This document shows positions 52,655 to 61,825 of a DNA stretch of 64,000 nt, one piece after another. The notes under the pieces were generated by a model, which saw only the letters and a program-made list of their open reading frames with translations, had not been told where the DNA came from and did not search any database. The stretch is from contig JAFEFT010000015.1 of assembly GCA_018240435.1 (NCBI GenBank), forward strand, positions 18,439 to 82,438, read 5' to 3'. This DNA is from Pseudomonadota bacterium (lineage in GTDB: Bacteria; Pseudomonadota; Gammaproteobacteria; Xanthomonadales; Xanthomonadaceae). Both the position numbers and the translations under genes were made by a program. Each line of letters begins with the position of its first letter. Position 1 is the first letter of the stretch.

Positions 52655-55600
52655 AGCCCTTTACTCCATTGATTGCGCCATTGACCAACTTTACGAAATC
52701 AGGATTTCCGCCTGTTTTGGCATTGGCGGTGTTGAATTTTGGTACCAGCGCTTGCGCAAATGCGGCGGAATCGCTTATGCCTTGGACCAAAGACCCAAAA
52801 TTCGAGGCGAAAGAAAGGCCAGACGAGAGATAGCCTGTACTGGCTGGGTACTCAGAAACCCTGGCGCCGCCGGACGTCACGTATGTGCCGATACTGCCGG
52901 GCGCTCCGGCGTGAATACCAAAGAAGTTGTTTGCATTCATGGCGATCGAACTGGTGCCCCACCCGGTCTCTTCTGCCGAGAGTCCCAAGACGTTCTCCGC
53001 GGGAACATTGAGTTGAGTAGCGATTTGCGCGGCCGCTTTGGAATTTGCTGCAATGAAGGCGGCTTTTTTCTGAGTGCACTTCGGGCATAGGCCATGCCAA
53101 TCGACAAGTGATACGGGGTTGCCGTTGGCATATGCGTACGTATTGATTCCTCCAGCCACGCCGATTGGATCGCTTTCCACATAAGCGCCAACGCTGGAAT
53201 CGTAGTCTCGAAAGCCGTTGTTCCAGAGTCCAGTTTCCACATCGTAGTATTGACCTGGAAACCCGATGTTCAAACCGCCTACGTTGTCCTGCGAAACAAT
53301 GCGGTAAAACGCGAAGTTACTGGCCCGCCACACAATAGCTTGCGTCGGACCAGTGACCATTTCTGGCCTGCCGAGGTGGTCGGTGTGTATCGCGTAGAGC
53401 GTGTTATTTCGGACCATGCCGACTAACGTGTTGCCCATCCAGAGATAATCTGTCATTCCGGACGTCGTGCTTTCCGAAAGCAAAGTCGAATCCGTGCCGT
53501 AGATGAAGTGAGTCCATGGACCGTTCGTCGTCGCTTTGTAAGTCCGTTGACCATATGGGTTGACCCGATAGCTGGTTATCGTCCCCACCCACGTAGAGCT
53601 GTCCATCCTGTTGAAGGAGTCAAAGTGAAGCGAAAGCGTGCCCGCAGATCCGGCGTCGGAAATCCGATTACCCAGCACATCCACGCCGAGGGATCGCGCG
53701 CCCACTCCGGTGATGGATCTCAAGCTGTTACTCGACGACGCTGGAGTCAACGTGGTGCTGCCCTGCGGGCCAGTCTGGCTAGTGCGACTGCCATTCGAAT
53801 CGTAGCCCCAGGACCAATTGCCAGAACCAGAAGTAACGCTGGTCAGGCGAGTCAATTCGTCGTAGCCGAAGTTCTGCGTAAGTAAAGCTACGACGCCGTT
53901 CGTGACCGACGTCAAAGAATTGTTGGCGTCATATCCGAAGCTCAGGCTCTGAATCATCGCGTTGGTCGAGGGGACCGTGGTCGCGATGCTTGTAAGCCTT
54001 CCGTCGAGATCATAGGCGTTGCTGCGGAGGAGGCCATTGCCGTATGTCCAGCCACTGGCTTCACCGAACGGCTGATACGTGAGCGCGGAAACAACATTGC
54101 CGGTCACGCCATTGATTGTGACCGTCATTGAGCTGAGCTGGCCATTCGCGCTGCTGTATCGAACGACCACGCCGTTAGGATAGGTGATGCTGGATACACG
54201 CCCCAGGGCGTCGTACGTGTAGCTCGTCGTGTAGGCGACGCCAGCGATGACGCTGGTTTGGCTTGCTATCGTTCCTTGAGGGGTATAGGTGTTGGTCAAG
54301 GTTCCCTGATCATCCGAAACGATGCACAGTCGACCCTTGCCGTTGGTGCAGGTGTCGTAGGTCTCGGACTGGGTCTTCCCTCCAGACGAGGCACTGATTT
54401 CGCGACCGATTGCATCGAAGGCGTACGTGGTAGCACTGCCGTCAGCCCGAGTCATTCCAGTGCGCAATCCATTCGCATCATAAGTGTAGGAGGTGGTTCC
54501 CGAGTCTGGGCTCGATTTGGACCACAATTGGTCAAACCCGTCGTAGACATAAGCTGTGACCAAGCCGCGAGGATCCTTTACGCTGGTCACATTGTCGTCG
54601 GCATCGTAGGTGTACTGAGTAATGCCGCCTCTCCCATCAACGGACTTGACCAGCCGATTCAGTGCATCGAAAGTCTCGGTCGTGGTTTTGCCAAGCGAAT
54701 CGGTCATCACGGCAGGATTGTCATTGGCGTCATAGGTAGCCTGGAAGTTCTGGCCACCATTTCCGCCAACCGTCCAGATGCGTCCCAACCCGTCGTAGCT
54801 GGTAGAGGAACTTCGCGTAACAGTGCCCGCAGGTACCCAAACCTGCACTGATTCGATGCACTCGTTGTAGCCTTCGCCGTCCTTCCACCACTTGGTGCAT
54901 TGGTCGTGGTAGTGCCCTACCAGATTGCGATCCTGCGTTGAGGTGACGTTACCCATCGGATCATAATTCCTGTCTTCCTCCTGTTGCGCCGACCCAGTGC
55001 CGCTCCAGATAGCGGACAGGTGTCGCGTAATGTCGTACGTGTAGTTCTGGGTCACGCCATCCGGGGTCGTGCGGGCTGTGAGCAAGCCGGTCGCATCGTA
55101 GGTAAGCGACGTGTCGGCGGCGGCTCCGTTTGGGTAAGTTCGCGCATTGACCATGCGACCCTGGGCGTCATATGTGTAGTCGGTGACCGCTCCATTCGGA
55201 TCGACAATGCGACCGACTTCACCCAAGCCGTTGTATGCGCTGTAGGTAGTTGTGAGGCCCATTCCGTTGGTGACCGACGTCAGATCGCCACTGGCGTTGA
55301 ACGTCGAAACGACTGCGTCTGCCGTCCCGGGAAGCGGCCCGTCAACCGTGACGGTCTTCATCATTCCATTGGCGAACGTCGTGTACGAATACGTCGTGGT
55401 CCGGACCTGGTTCGCCACGCCATTGCTGCTGAGATTTTGAACTGACACCGTCGCCAATCGACCCAAGGTGTCGTACGTGTAACTGGTCTTGCTCATTCCC
55501 ACCAGAGTGACCGAAACCAGCCGGTTGCGCGTAGGATCGGCGTCCCATTGGTAGTTTGTCGTGCGAGCGATCGGCTTGTTGAATGCCTCGATCTTCTGCT

Positions 55601-56951
55601 GGAGCTGCCCCGTTGCGGCATACGTGTACTGCGTGATGTTGCCGTTGAAATCCGTTTCCTGGAAATCGTACCCGTTCGCATCGTATGTGTGGGTCTTGCT
55701 CGTCCCCATGCAATTCGCGCCACCGCTGCCCGTGGTCGAACTGATGTTGCCGTTCACGAATCGATACGTCGTCTGCCTTCCGAGCGGATTGGTCTCCAGG
55801 ACAGTGAGCGTCCCGTCACCCGGATCGGTGTACGAGAACGAATACTTGTCCATGGTCTGCAAGCCGCTGCCGTGCTGGGTCAAGATGGCACGACCGGCAG
55901 CGTCGTAGGCGAAAGTTGAATAGCGTGTGCCGTTGAAATCCTTTCCTGTCAGGCCGAACGGGAAGCGCGCGTCCTCGTAGTAATACGTGATCGTGGTGGG
56001 GACGGAACCTGGCAACGTTGCAGAGAGCAGCAGATTGGAACCAGCGCCGTCGCGATTGGCAAGATAGGTGTAGTTGTACTGATTACCCTGCGGATCGGTG
56101 ACGCGCGTGAGCTGCGATCCGGTCCAGGCAAACAGCACGTATCGACCGGATGTGTGCGCTACCTTCTTCAGATAATTGTTCGCATCGTAGGTAAAGGTCC
56201 AGCCCACGCCTTGTTCGGACATCACGGAGAGTACGTAACCCGTAGCGCTGTAGCGCTCCACATTGTGGCTTTCGCCGTAGAGCGTATAGGTTCCGTCGGC
56301 ATTTCGAACGATCTTCGAGATCGGGTTGGGCTTGTCCTCCCACCAGACGCCTTGCGTTGCGTTGTAGTTGAACTTGATTTGAATCCCATCGGGACGCATG
56401 GCCCAGAACGTCGTCACGCTTGTTGGGGGCGTCGCACAAGTGCCCCCTGGTTTGGGGTAGCAGGTTCCTGATGGGGAACTGTCATTGAACGCCAGCTTGT
56501 AGTCGTAGTCGGTCAGCCAGTTTCGTCCCAGAATTCCTATCCCGTCCCAGTAGTTGTTGTATGTCCGGTGGAAGGAGAGACCGGAACTGCCCTTGCTCTC
56601 GAAGTCGGTTTCCGGCTCGATCTTGTTGCCGGTCGAATAGACGATGGGATTGCCTTTCGTATTGCAGGGGTCCTTCTTTGGATCCTTCTTGCCGTCGGCA
56701 TTCCCCTTGTTGCCCACCTCACCGGCACCACCACCGCCGCCGTCCATCAATTTCTGCACGCCCGCGCCTGTTCTGATCCATTCAACCGGATCGCAAGTAA
56801 CGGGACCGCTTCCCGTGTAAACGCCGTTCGTGAAGTAGTCCCAGACCCAACATCCAGCATGCGCGGAACCGCTGAAGCAGCACCAGGCGAGCGTGAGCTT
56901 GAAGACAAAAAACAGGCCTGCGCGCAGGAGCGCACCGTTCGTACGGATCAT
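52641..56951 (-). CDS. Secreted Rhs/YD-repeat protein with C-terminal glucosaminidase-like domain
   Basis: A 1436-residue polymorphic toxin-like protein. It starts with a Sec signal peptide (about 1-34, FFVFKLTLAWCCFSGSAHAG) behind a GGGGAAC ribosome-site-like sequence. A Gly/Lys-rich linker and a DUF6531-type segment follow (NPIVYSTGNKIEPETDFES), then about 1000 residues of YD repeats such as YTYDALGRVSSITYPNG. The Rhs core ends with GFRDYDSSVGAYVESDPIG and YAYANGNPVSLVDWHGL. The last 148 residues (52641-53087) differ and contain LSAEETGWGTSSIAMNANNFFGI, matching the glucosaminidase/FlgJ-type lysozyme pattern with the Glu of AEETGWG as likely catalyst. No PAAR or VgrG domain is present, so export through Sec is likely. 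The DNA is less G/C-rich than the backbone. Confidence 0.88.
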   Translation of the reverse strand: MIRTNGALLRAGLFFVFKLTLAWCCFSGSAHAGCWVWDYFTNGVYTGSGPVTCDPVEWIRTGAGVQKLMDGGGGGAGEVGNKGNADGKKDPKKDPCNTKGNPIVYSTGNKIEPETDFESKGSSGLSFHRTYNNYWDGIGILGRNWLTDYDYKLAFNDSSPSGTCYPKPGGTCATPPTSVTTFWAMRPDGIQIKFNYNATQGVWWEDKPNPISKIVRNADGTYTLYGESHNVERYSATGYVLSVMSEQGVGWTFTYDANNYLKKVAHTSGRYVLFAWTGSQLTRVTDPQGNQYNYTYLANRDGAGSNLLLSATLPGSVPTTITYYYEDARFPFGLTGKDFNGTRYSTFAYDAAGRAILTQHGSGLQTMDKYSFSYTDPGDGTLTVLETNPLGRQTTYRFVNGNISSTTGSGGANCMGTSKTHTYDANGYDFQETDFNGNITQYTYAATGQLQQKIEAFNKPIARTTNYQWDADPTRNRLVSVTLVGMSKTSYTYDTLGRLATVSVQNLSSNGVANQVRTTTYSYTTFANGMMKTVTVDGPLPGTADAVVSTFNASGDLTSVTNGMGLTTTYSAYNGLGEVGRIVDPNGAVTDYTYDAQGRMVNARTYPNGAAADTSLTYDATGLLTARTTPDGVTQNYTYDITRHLSAIWSGTGSAQQEEDRNYDPMGNVTSTQDRNLVGHYHDQCTKWWKDGEGYNECIESVQVWVPAGTVTRSSSTSYDGLGRIWTVGGNGGQNFQATYDANDNPAVMTDSLGKTTTETFDALNRLVKSVDGRGGITQYTYDADDNVTSVKDPRGLVTAYVYDGFDQLWSKSSPDSGTTSYTYDANGLRTGMTRADGSATTYAFDAIGREISASSGGKTQSETYDTCTNGKGRLCIVSDDQGTLTNTYTPQGTIASQTSVIAGVAYTTSYTYDALGRVSSITYPNGVVVRYSSANGQLSSMTVTINGVTGNVVSALTYQPFGEASGWTYGNGLLRSNAYDLDGRLTSIATTVPSTNAMIQSLSFGYDANNSLTSVTNGVVALLTQNFGYDELTRLTSVTSGSGNWSWGYDSNGSRTSQTGPQGSTTLTPASSSNSLRSITGVGARSLGVDVLGNRISDAGSAGTLSLHFDSFNRMDSSTWVGTITSYRVNPYGQRTYKATTNGPWTHFIYGTDSTLLSESTTSGMTDYLWMGNTLVGMVRNNTLYAIHTDHLGRPEMVTGPTQAIVWRASNFAFYRIVSQDNVGGLNIGFPGQYYDVETGLWNNGFRDYDSSVGAYVESDPIGVAGGINTYAYANGNPVSLVDWHGLCPKCTQKKAAFIAANSKAAAQIATQLNVPAENVLGLSAEETGWGTSSIAMNANNFFGIHAGAPGSIGTYVTSGGARVSEYPASTGYLSSGLSFASNFGSLVQGISDSAAFAQALVPKFNTANAKTGGNPDFVKLVNGAINGVKGCVDQ

Positions 56952-57258
56952 CGAATGTTCCCCTGAAAATACGTTTGGCGATCGAAAAGCTGCTGCGCGA
57001 TGGCTCGCTGCCGCCCGGTCTGTCCGCTTGGCGGTGCAATGACCCGTACGGCACCTCGCGTCGCGCTTACACCCGATTCCATCACAGCACAGTCGCGAAT
57101 TGAACACCATCGGCAAGAGCCGGAATTCTTGGACAATATCGCTATCACTGCGTCAGTACGCTGCATTGTTGTGCCCAAATACTCGTAGCCCGCTAGCAAT
57201 TTCGGGCAGACGTGTGAGAGAGTTGCTGGCACGATCCGGTTACTAACGGCGATCCGCC
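56952..57258. other. Divergent intergenic region between the Rhs gene and the XRE gene
   Basis: These 307 bases have mixed composition and no convincing frame. They should hold the promoters of the Rhs gene (leftward) and of the XRE gene (rightward). No operator symmetry or clear -35/-10 pair was found by eye. Confidence 0.5.
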
Positions 57259-57614
57259 ATGTCCTTTGCCTCCCGCATTCGTCGGGCGCGGCTCCATGCC
57301 GAACTCACGCAGGCGCCCTGGCTGCTCGAGTGCAAGTACAGCGCAGTGCGGTCTCACATTGGGAGAATGTCGACGGGGCTCGGCCAACTGGTGAGAATCT
57401 GGCCAGCGTTGCCTCGGCCACGGGCGTCCGATTTGAGTGGCTCGCTACCGGACGAGGCCCAATGAGACTCCGGGAAAGCGAACAGGCGCCCGCCTTGGTG
57501 CTCTCTGAGTTCGCCCACGATGAAATGGAAGCGCGCTTGCTGCACGCCATCCGGCAGATTCCTGTTCGCAAGCGAAAGTTGGTCATTGAATTCGTGGAGG
57601 GGCTGGCCAAGTGA
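57259..57614 (+). pseudogene. XRE-family regulator with a one-base frameshift
   Basis: The N-terminal MSFASRIRRARLHAELTQ and, in a different frame, ALAARVQVQRSAVSHWENVD together make a complete XRE helix-turn-helix. The switch lies around 57312-57316, where CAGGCGCCCTGG would restore the frame if one G were inserted. After it the frame runs to the end with ASVASATGVRFEWLATGRGP and a helical tail. The reconstructed length is about 118 residues. Either the gene is dead or the sequence has one missing base. It sits divergent to the Rhs gene and may have controlled it. Confidence 0.75.
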
Positions 57615-57719
57615 CTGGCGACGTCTATGTCGTTTCGGCTGCGAGATCGCTCAACCCCTCGTCGTCTTTCTCGACCGGCAGACGCTGCAATTCTATGGCT
57701 CGTGCCGAACCAACTGACG

Positions 57720-58751
57720 TCAACTTATGGGTCCAGGTCCGAACCAGATGAACTCGTCGATTCCCGTCAGCCTCTTCCAGGCATCCATGGTCACGAACGG
57801 TGCGCGGATCGATGCACTGCGGCGCATCGACGGCAGCGACCACGTGCAGGCGAGCACGCGTGCGCTGACGAGCCGTTCGAACTTGTCGCGGATGTCGGCC
57901 ATCCAGGGATCGGCGAGCAGCCGCTCGGCGCAGTCCGAGAACGCGTCCCGATGCAGGTCGAGCAACAGGTCCTGGTCGGTGAGGAAGCTCTCGGCCACCA
58001 GCACGCCCAGCAGGCTCAACGCGGCAGGAGCCTGCATCCTGGCCAGCAACGCGAGGGAGTCGGCGTAGCGTTGCACCCGCGCGCGCTCGGGAAGTCGCGC
58101 GAGCTGGTCGTAGTCCTTGTCGCGCAGGAACGGTCGATACTCTTCCTGAGCGGGATTGTAGACGTCCAGTTCGCGCATCAGCAGCGCGAAGGCCATATGC
58201 AACTCTTCCAGGGATGGAATTTCCGGGCGCGCGAGGATCCACAAGTACGCGGTTGCCCAGCTCGACATGGCGGGAAAAATGGCTTTGGCGGCTACCCACA
58301 GATCGAGCGGCACCTGCACGTAGTCGATCTTCCCCTCGCTCGCATCGCGGCCCGTCGCGCGGCCCGAAGGCGTCCTGGGCTTCGAGCTCAGGCCTTCCGG
58401 AAGAGAGCCGGCAAAGTCCTCTCTGGGAATCCTGCGCACGACCTGGCGCGGATCGTTGCCCTCGCGCACCACACCCATCAACCCTGGTAGGGCCGCGCCC
58501 TGAGGCAGGCTCCCGCCATGCGGCAGCGCGTCCTGTAGCTTCTGCGCCAACGATAACCAGTCGCTTGATGGCTGCGGTCGGCCCGAGCCTGTCGTTACGA
58601 GTCGGACACCGGACGCGCGCGCGTGTTCGCTCTGAACGGCGCGGATCCACACCTGCCACGACAGCCGCTCGAGATCGGATGCGCAGGACTTTGTCAAGGA
58701 TTCGAAAAGACCGGATTTCGAATGGTGGCCATTGGCGAGGATAACCGACAT
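57720..58751 (-). CDS. Unrecognised 343-residue protein of the island
   Basis: The start was placed at SVILANGHHSKSGLFESLTK, the ATG that leaves a normal N terminus. The longer frame is Arg-rich and unlikely. The protein is soluble with no signal. It has a Gly/Pro-rich middle (LPHGGSLPQGAALPGL), a basic segment with RQVVRRIPRE, and a Leu-rich helical C-terminal half (SLEELHMAFALLMRELDVY, SLLGVLVAESFLTDQDLLLDL). The overall character suggests a regulatory or replication-associated protein of an integrated plasmid-like element, but no family is recognised. The gene is divergent from 58788, with only 36 bases between the starts. Confidence 0.55.
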   Translation of the reverse strand: MSVILANGHHSKSGLFESLTKSCASDLERLSWQVWIRAVQSEHARASGVRLVTTGSGRPQPSSDWLSLAQKLQDALPHGGSLPQGAALPGLMGVVREGNDPRQVVRRIPREDFAGSLPEGLSSKPRTPSGRATGRDASEGKIDYVQVPLDLWVAAKAIFPAMSSWATAYLWILARPEIPSLEELHMAFALLMRELDVYNPAQEEYRPFLRDKDYDQLARLPERARVQRYADSLALLARMQAPAALSLLGVLVAESFLTDQDLLLDLHRDAFSDCAERLLADPWMADIRDKFERLVSARVLACTWSLPSMRRSASIRAPFVTMDAWKRLTGIDEFIWFGPGPIS

Positions 58752-58787
58752 CGTATGCGGACATCGGCCAACTCCTCGGGAAACCGG

Positions 58788-59105
58788 ATGACTCCTCACG
58801 CGAGACCTGCGGCCTTCGATCCGTTCCGATGGCGCGAAGACCAGCTCCGTCGCCATGGCCCGATCGTCGGCGGCGCCGAGCTGCGCAAGAGCCTAGGGTT
58901 CCGGACACCGGCGGGATTCCAGAAGGCCCGCACGCAAGGCACCGTCGGCGTGCGTACGTTTTCCATGCCCGGCCGGCAGGGCGTCTACGCGATGACCGCC
59001 GAGGTGTGCGACTGGATCATCACGCAGCGCTGCACCGGAGACCCAATCGGCGCTCACCCTGGCGATCGCGAACACGACCAGGAGACCGGCGATGCCGACG
59101 CCTGA
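58788..59105 (+). CDS. Unrecognised 105-residue basic protein, possible DNA-binding
   Basis: The protein contains FDPFRWREDQLRRHGPIVGGAELRKSLGFRTPAGFQKARTQG and SMPGRQGVYAMTAEVCDWI. GGAELRKSLGFRTPAGFQKARTQG has the spacing of a helix-turn-helix or winged-helix recognition unit of the excisionase/AlpA kind, but the match is not firm. The start was taken at TPHARPAAF. An ATG 11 codons upstream is in frame. It is divergent from the 343-residue gene and may regulate it. Confidence 0.55.
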   Translation: MTPHARPAAFDPFRWREDQLRRHGPIVGGAELRKSLGFRTPAGFQKARTQGTVGVRTFSMPGRQGVYAMTAEVCDWIITQRCTGDPIGAHPGDREHDQETGDADA

Positions 59106-59201
59106 GATTTGCCCAACAACCGTCGATCCGGAGGAGAGGCCCCCATGACCTGATGCGCCTGCACTGCTGAAAGACCATTTCCGGGGCGCAGAAACGATCA
59201 A

Positions 59202-59227
59202 GGCTTGGGCGTTAGCGCGCCCAAGCC
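59202..59227. repeat. Perfect ten-pair hairpin before the truncated IS21
   Basis: GGCTTGGGCG and CGCCCAAGCC form a perfect stem over TTAGCG. No T-run follows. It lies in a 277-base gap (59106-59382) that has no gene and is probably the remaining left end of the second IS21-like element. A further smaller stem, CGCGGG/CCCGCG, lies at about 59347-59364. Confidence 0.75.
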
Positions 59228-59382
59228 CTGCTGAGACCGACCATACCTTGTGGTCTTAGTGTAATCGAATTGCCCGCCCGCTTGTCAATCATCCGGTCGC
59301 CGCCTAGCGGCCGGAATGGGCGGGCTGCGCCTCCTTGCCACCGATCGCGGGCCCAAGCCCGCGAACCCAAGGAGTTCTCGAG

Positions 59383-60579
59383 ATGACATCGATCCACAAC
59401 GTGGTCCAGCTCCTGCTGACCACGTCTCTGACCAACACCGAAATCGCCGCGGCCACCGGCGTGAGCCGCGCCACGGTTCGCCGCTACCGCGAGATCGCCG
59501 AACAGCGCGGCTACGCCTGGGACGCCCTCTCGGAGTTGCCCGACGCGCAACTGATCGCGAAGTTCAACCGGTCTCGCCATTCGTGCAATGGCAAGCGCCG
59601 GCCCGACTACGTGGAGGTCCACAGCGCCATGCAGCTCAAGGGCGGTACGCTCGTCGTGCAGTGGGAGCGTTACCGCGAAGTCGGCCCGGAGGATGCGCTG
59701 GGCTACAGCCAGTTCACCGAGGGCTACCGGCAGCATCTTCGCTCGATCGACCGGACGATGCGGCAGACTCACTTGCCGGGACAGTGCACCTTCGTCGATT
59801 TCTCCGGGCTTCGGCCGCACTACGTCGATCGTGAGACCGGCCAGAAGGTGTACGTCGAGCTCTTCGTCGGCGTGCTCGGCTACTCGAACTTCACCTTCGC
59901 ACTGGCCACAGTCTCGCAGAAGCTTCCGGACTGGATCGAAGCCCACAACCTGATGTTCGCTTATTTCGGCGGCGTGACCCAGGTCCTCGTACCTGACAAT
60001 CTCCGCTCCGCGGTGGACGAGGCCGGCTGGGACCCGACGGTCAATCGTACCTACCACGACTGCGCCAGCCATTACGGCGCGACGGTCCTGCCGACGCGCG
60101 GTCGCCGTCCCCAAGACAAGGCCAAGGTCGAAGTGGGCGTGCAGATCGCCCAGCGCTGGATCGTGGCCTGCCTGCGCACCATGACCTTCTTCTCGCTGCG
60201 GGAGCTCAACGCCGAAATCGCGCGCCTGCTCGAGAAGCTCAACCAGCGCCCGTTCAAGCGCTACCCGGGGAACCGTCTGTCGCGGTTGAACGACGAAGAG
60301 CGTGCCCACCTCAAGCCGTTGCCGGCGACCACGTACGAACTGGCCGAGTGGACCGGCGAGCTGCTGGTCGACAAGGCCTACCATCTTTGGGTCGCCCAGC
60401 ACTGGTACTCGGTCCCCGAACGCCTGGTCGGGCAGCGCGTGTCGGCGCGGTACACGTCCCGGACGGTGGAACTGTTCCACCAACGCAAGCGGGTCGCCGA
60501 AGACGCCCTTGACGGTCGCTTCAGGTCGGAAGCCGGGGAAGGCGTAGGCGTCATGCAGACGCCGCTTGCGTCGAGGTGA
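59383..60579 (+). pseudogene. IS21-type transposase IstA, truncated
   Basis: 398 codons remain of about 500. The helix-turn-helix (LTTSLTNTEIAAATGVSRATVRRYREIAE), the DDE core (FVDFSGLRPHY with Asp, VPDNLRSAVD with Asp, QDKAKVEVGVQIAQRW with Glu) and part of the C-terminal barrel (YHLWVAQHWYSVPERLVGQ) are present. Homology ends near KRVAED at about 60497, and the following residues up to the stop are unrelated. No istB follows. The gene is not closely similar to the first IS21 element in this window, so it is an older, separate insertion. The ATG before TSIHNVVQLL follows GGAGTTCTCGAG. Confidence 0.88.
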
Positions 60580-60661
60580 TCTGGCCATCGCCAAAGCGTG
60601 CCAGATTTAGAGCCCTCATCAACCGGCCTCAAAGCAATGACTGGCGCGGCCTACAGCCCGA

Positions 60662-61825
60662 TCAAGAGCCGAAATCACCCACACGTTTCCACGAAGAGCC
60701 TTCTTCTAGATCGCGTTTGCTGGCCGCCACGTGGACGTTGTCCGTGCCAGTGGAATTGAGCTCGCGATCCATCTGATCACCCAGCTGCTCACGGTCCACC
60801 AGCAGAATGACTGTGGGCTGCTGCAGCTTCGGTTCTTCCCATAGGCTGCGCGCGGCATAGATCATGGTCAGTGTCTTGCCCGAACCCTGGGTTGCTACGA
60901 GGTCACGATTGCCATTTCCTCGCAGCACAAAGAAATCGCCTGCCTGGGTCCGATACCGATCAATTTCGTCGGCGGAGACGTCGACATAGGTGACCTCTGC
61001 TGGGCTGCAAACGCCTTCTTTCACACAGCTGACGTTGAGGATCGGCGTGCCGGGTGGATCAGGACGTGAAAGAGGCGACGTACCACTGTCAGGTTTATCT
61101 GCAAGCACTGACTTGATCGTGCGGACCGTCCATGACCGTGGGATCAGGCCGACCTTCGTTTCCTGAAATTCAGCGTGCCGGCCAGGCATGCCCAACACGA
61201 ACAAGGATGCCATCAGCGACCGCTTCAGTTCCCTCGTCGCATCCAATTCCGCCCGCGCTTTCTGAATGGACTCATCAGCCAGATTGAGGGCAGCGGCAAT
61301 GCGACGCTGTTCTTCGGCGCAGGTAGGAAAGCGCACGGGCAGCTTCTTAACCGCGCCCCAGCTGAAATTGGCCAATCCCGTCGTCTGCTGCGAGGTTTTG
61401 CTAAAAATTTCGTGGACGAGATGCAGGCGCATCCAGTGTGCGAAGAAATCAGACCTCAGACGCCCCTGGTCCTTGGGTTGAATGCCTATCAGGAAGGATG
61501 CAAAGACCATCGGGCGGTCTTCCTCGATGAGCACCGAGTCGCCGATACGATCTTGGGTACCGTTCGAGCCAACGAACAGCAGCCAGTCTTTGGTCACGGC
61601 GGCCTTTTCCAAGGCTTCCGGCGACACATTTCGAAGATGAATAAGGTCGGTCAGATCGAGTGTGTTCTGAACGTTCGGAATGCGTATAACCGGGACCGTG
61701 TCGACCTCTGCCCTATCGACTTCATCCGCCTTCTCCCACGTATAGCCTCGGCGGGTGACGACTACTTTGCCAAGGGGCTCCTCGCTCCATCCGTCAGGTA
61801 AAGGCTGATCGTAAATCGCCTTCAT
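60662..61825 (-). pseudogene. hsdS: hsdS fused to a fragment of hsdR by deletion
   Basis: A 387-residue chimera. Residues 1-210 are the first target-recognition and coiled-coil part of a type I specificity subunit (SWGAVKKLPVRFPTCAEEQRRIAAAL followed by LDATRELKRSLMASLF). Residues 211-310 begin the second target domain and break off at DFFVLRGNGNRDLV. From residue 311 (DNA near 60896) it continues in frame as the motor subunit HsdR, with Walker A TQGSGKTLTM and VILLVDREQLGDQMD, which itself ends near residue 370 (about 60700). The second recognition domain, nearly all of hsdR and its nuclease are gone. The start overlaps the hsdM stop (ATGA), so the fused protein is still coupled to HsdM. Confidence 0.88.
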
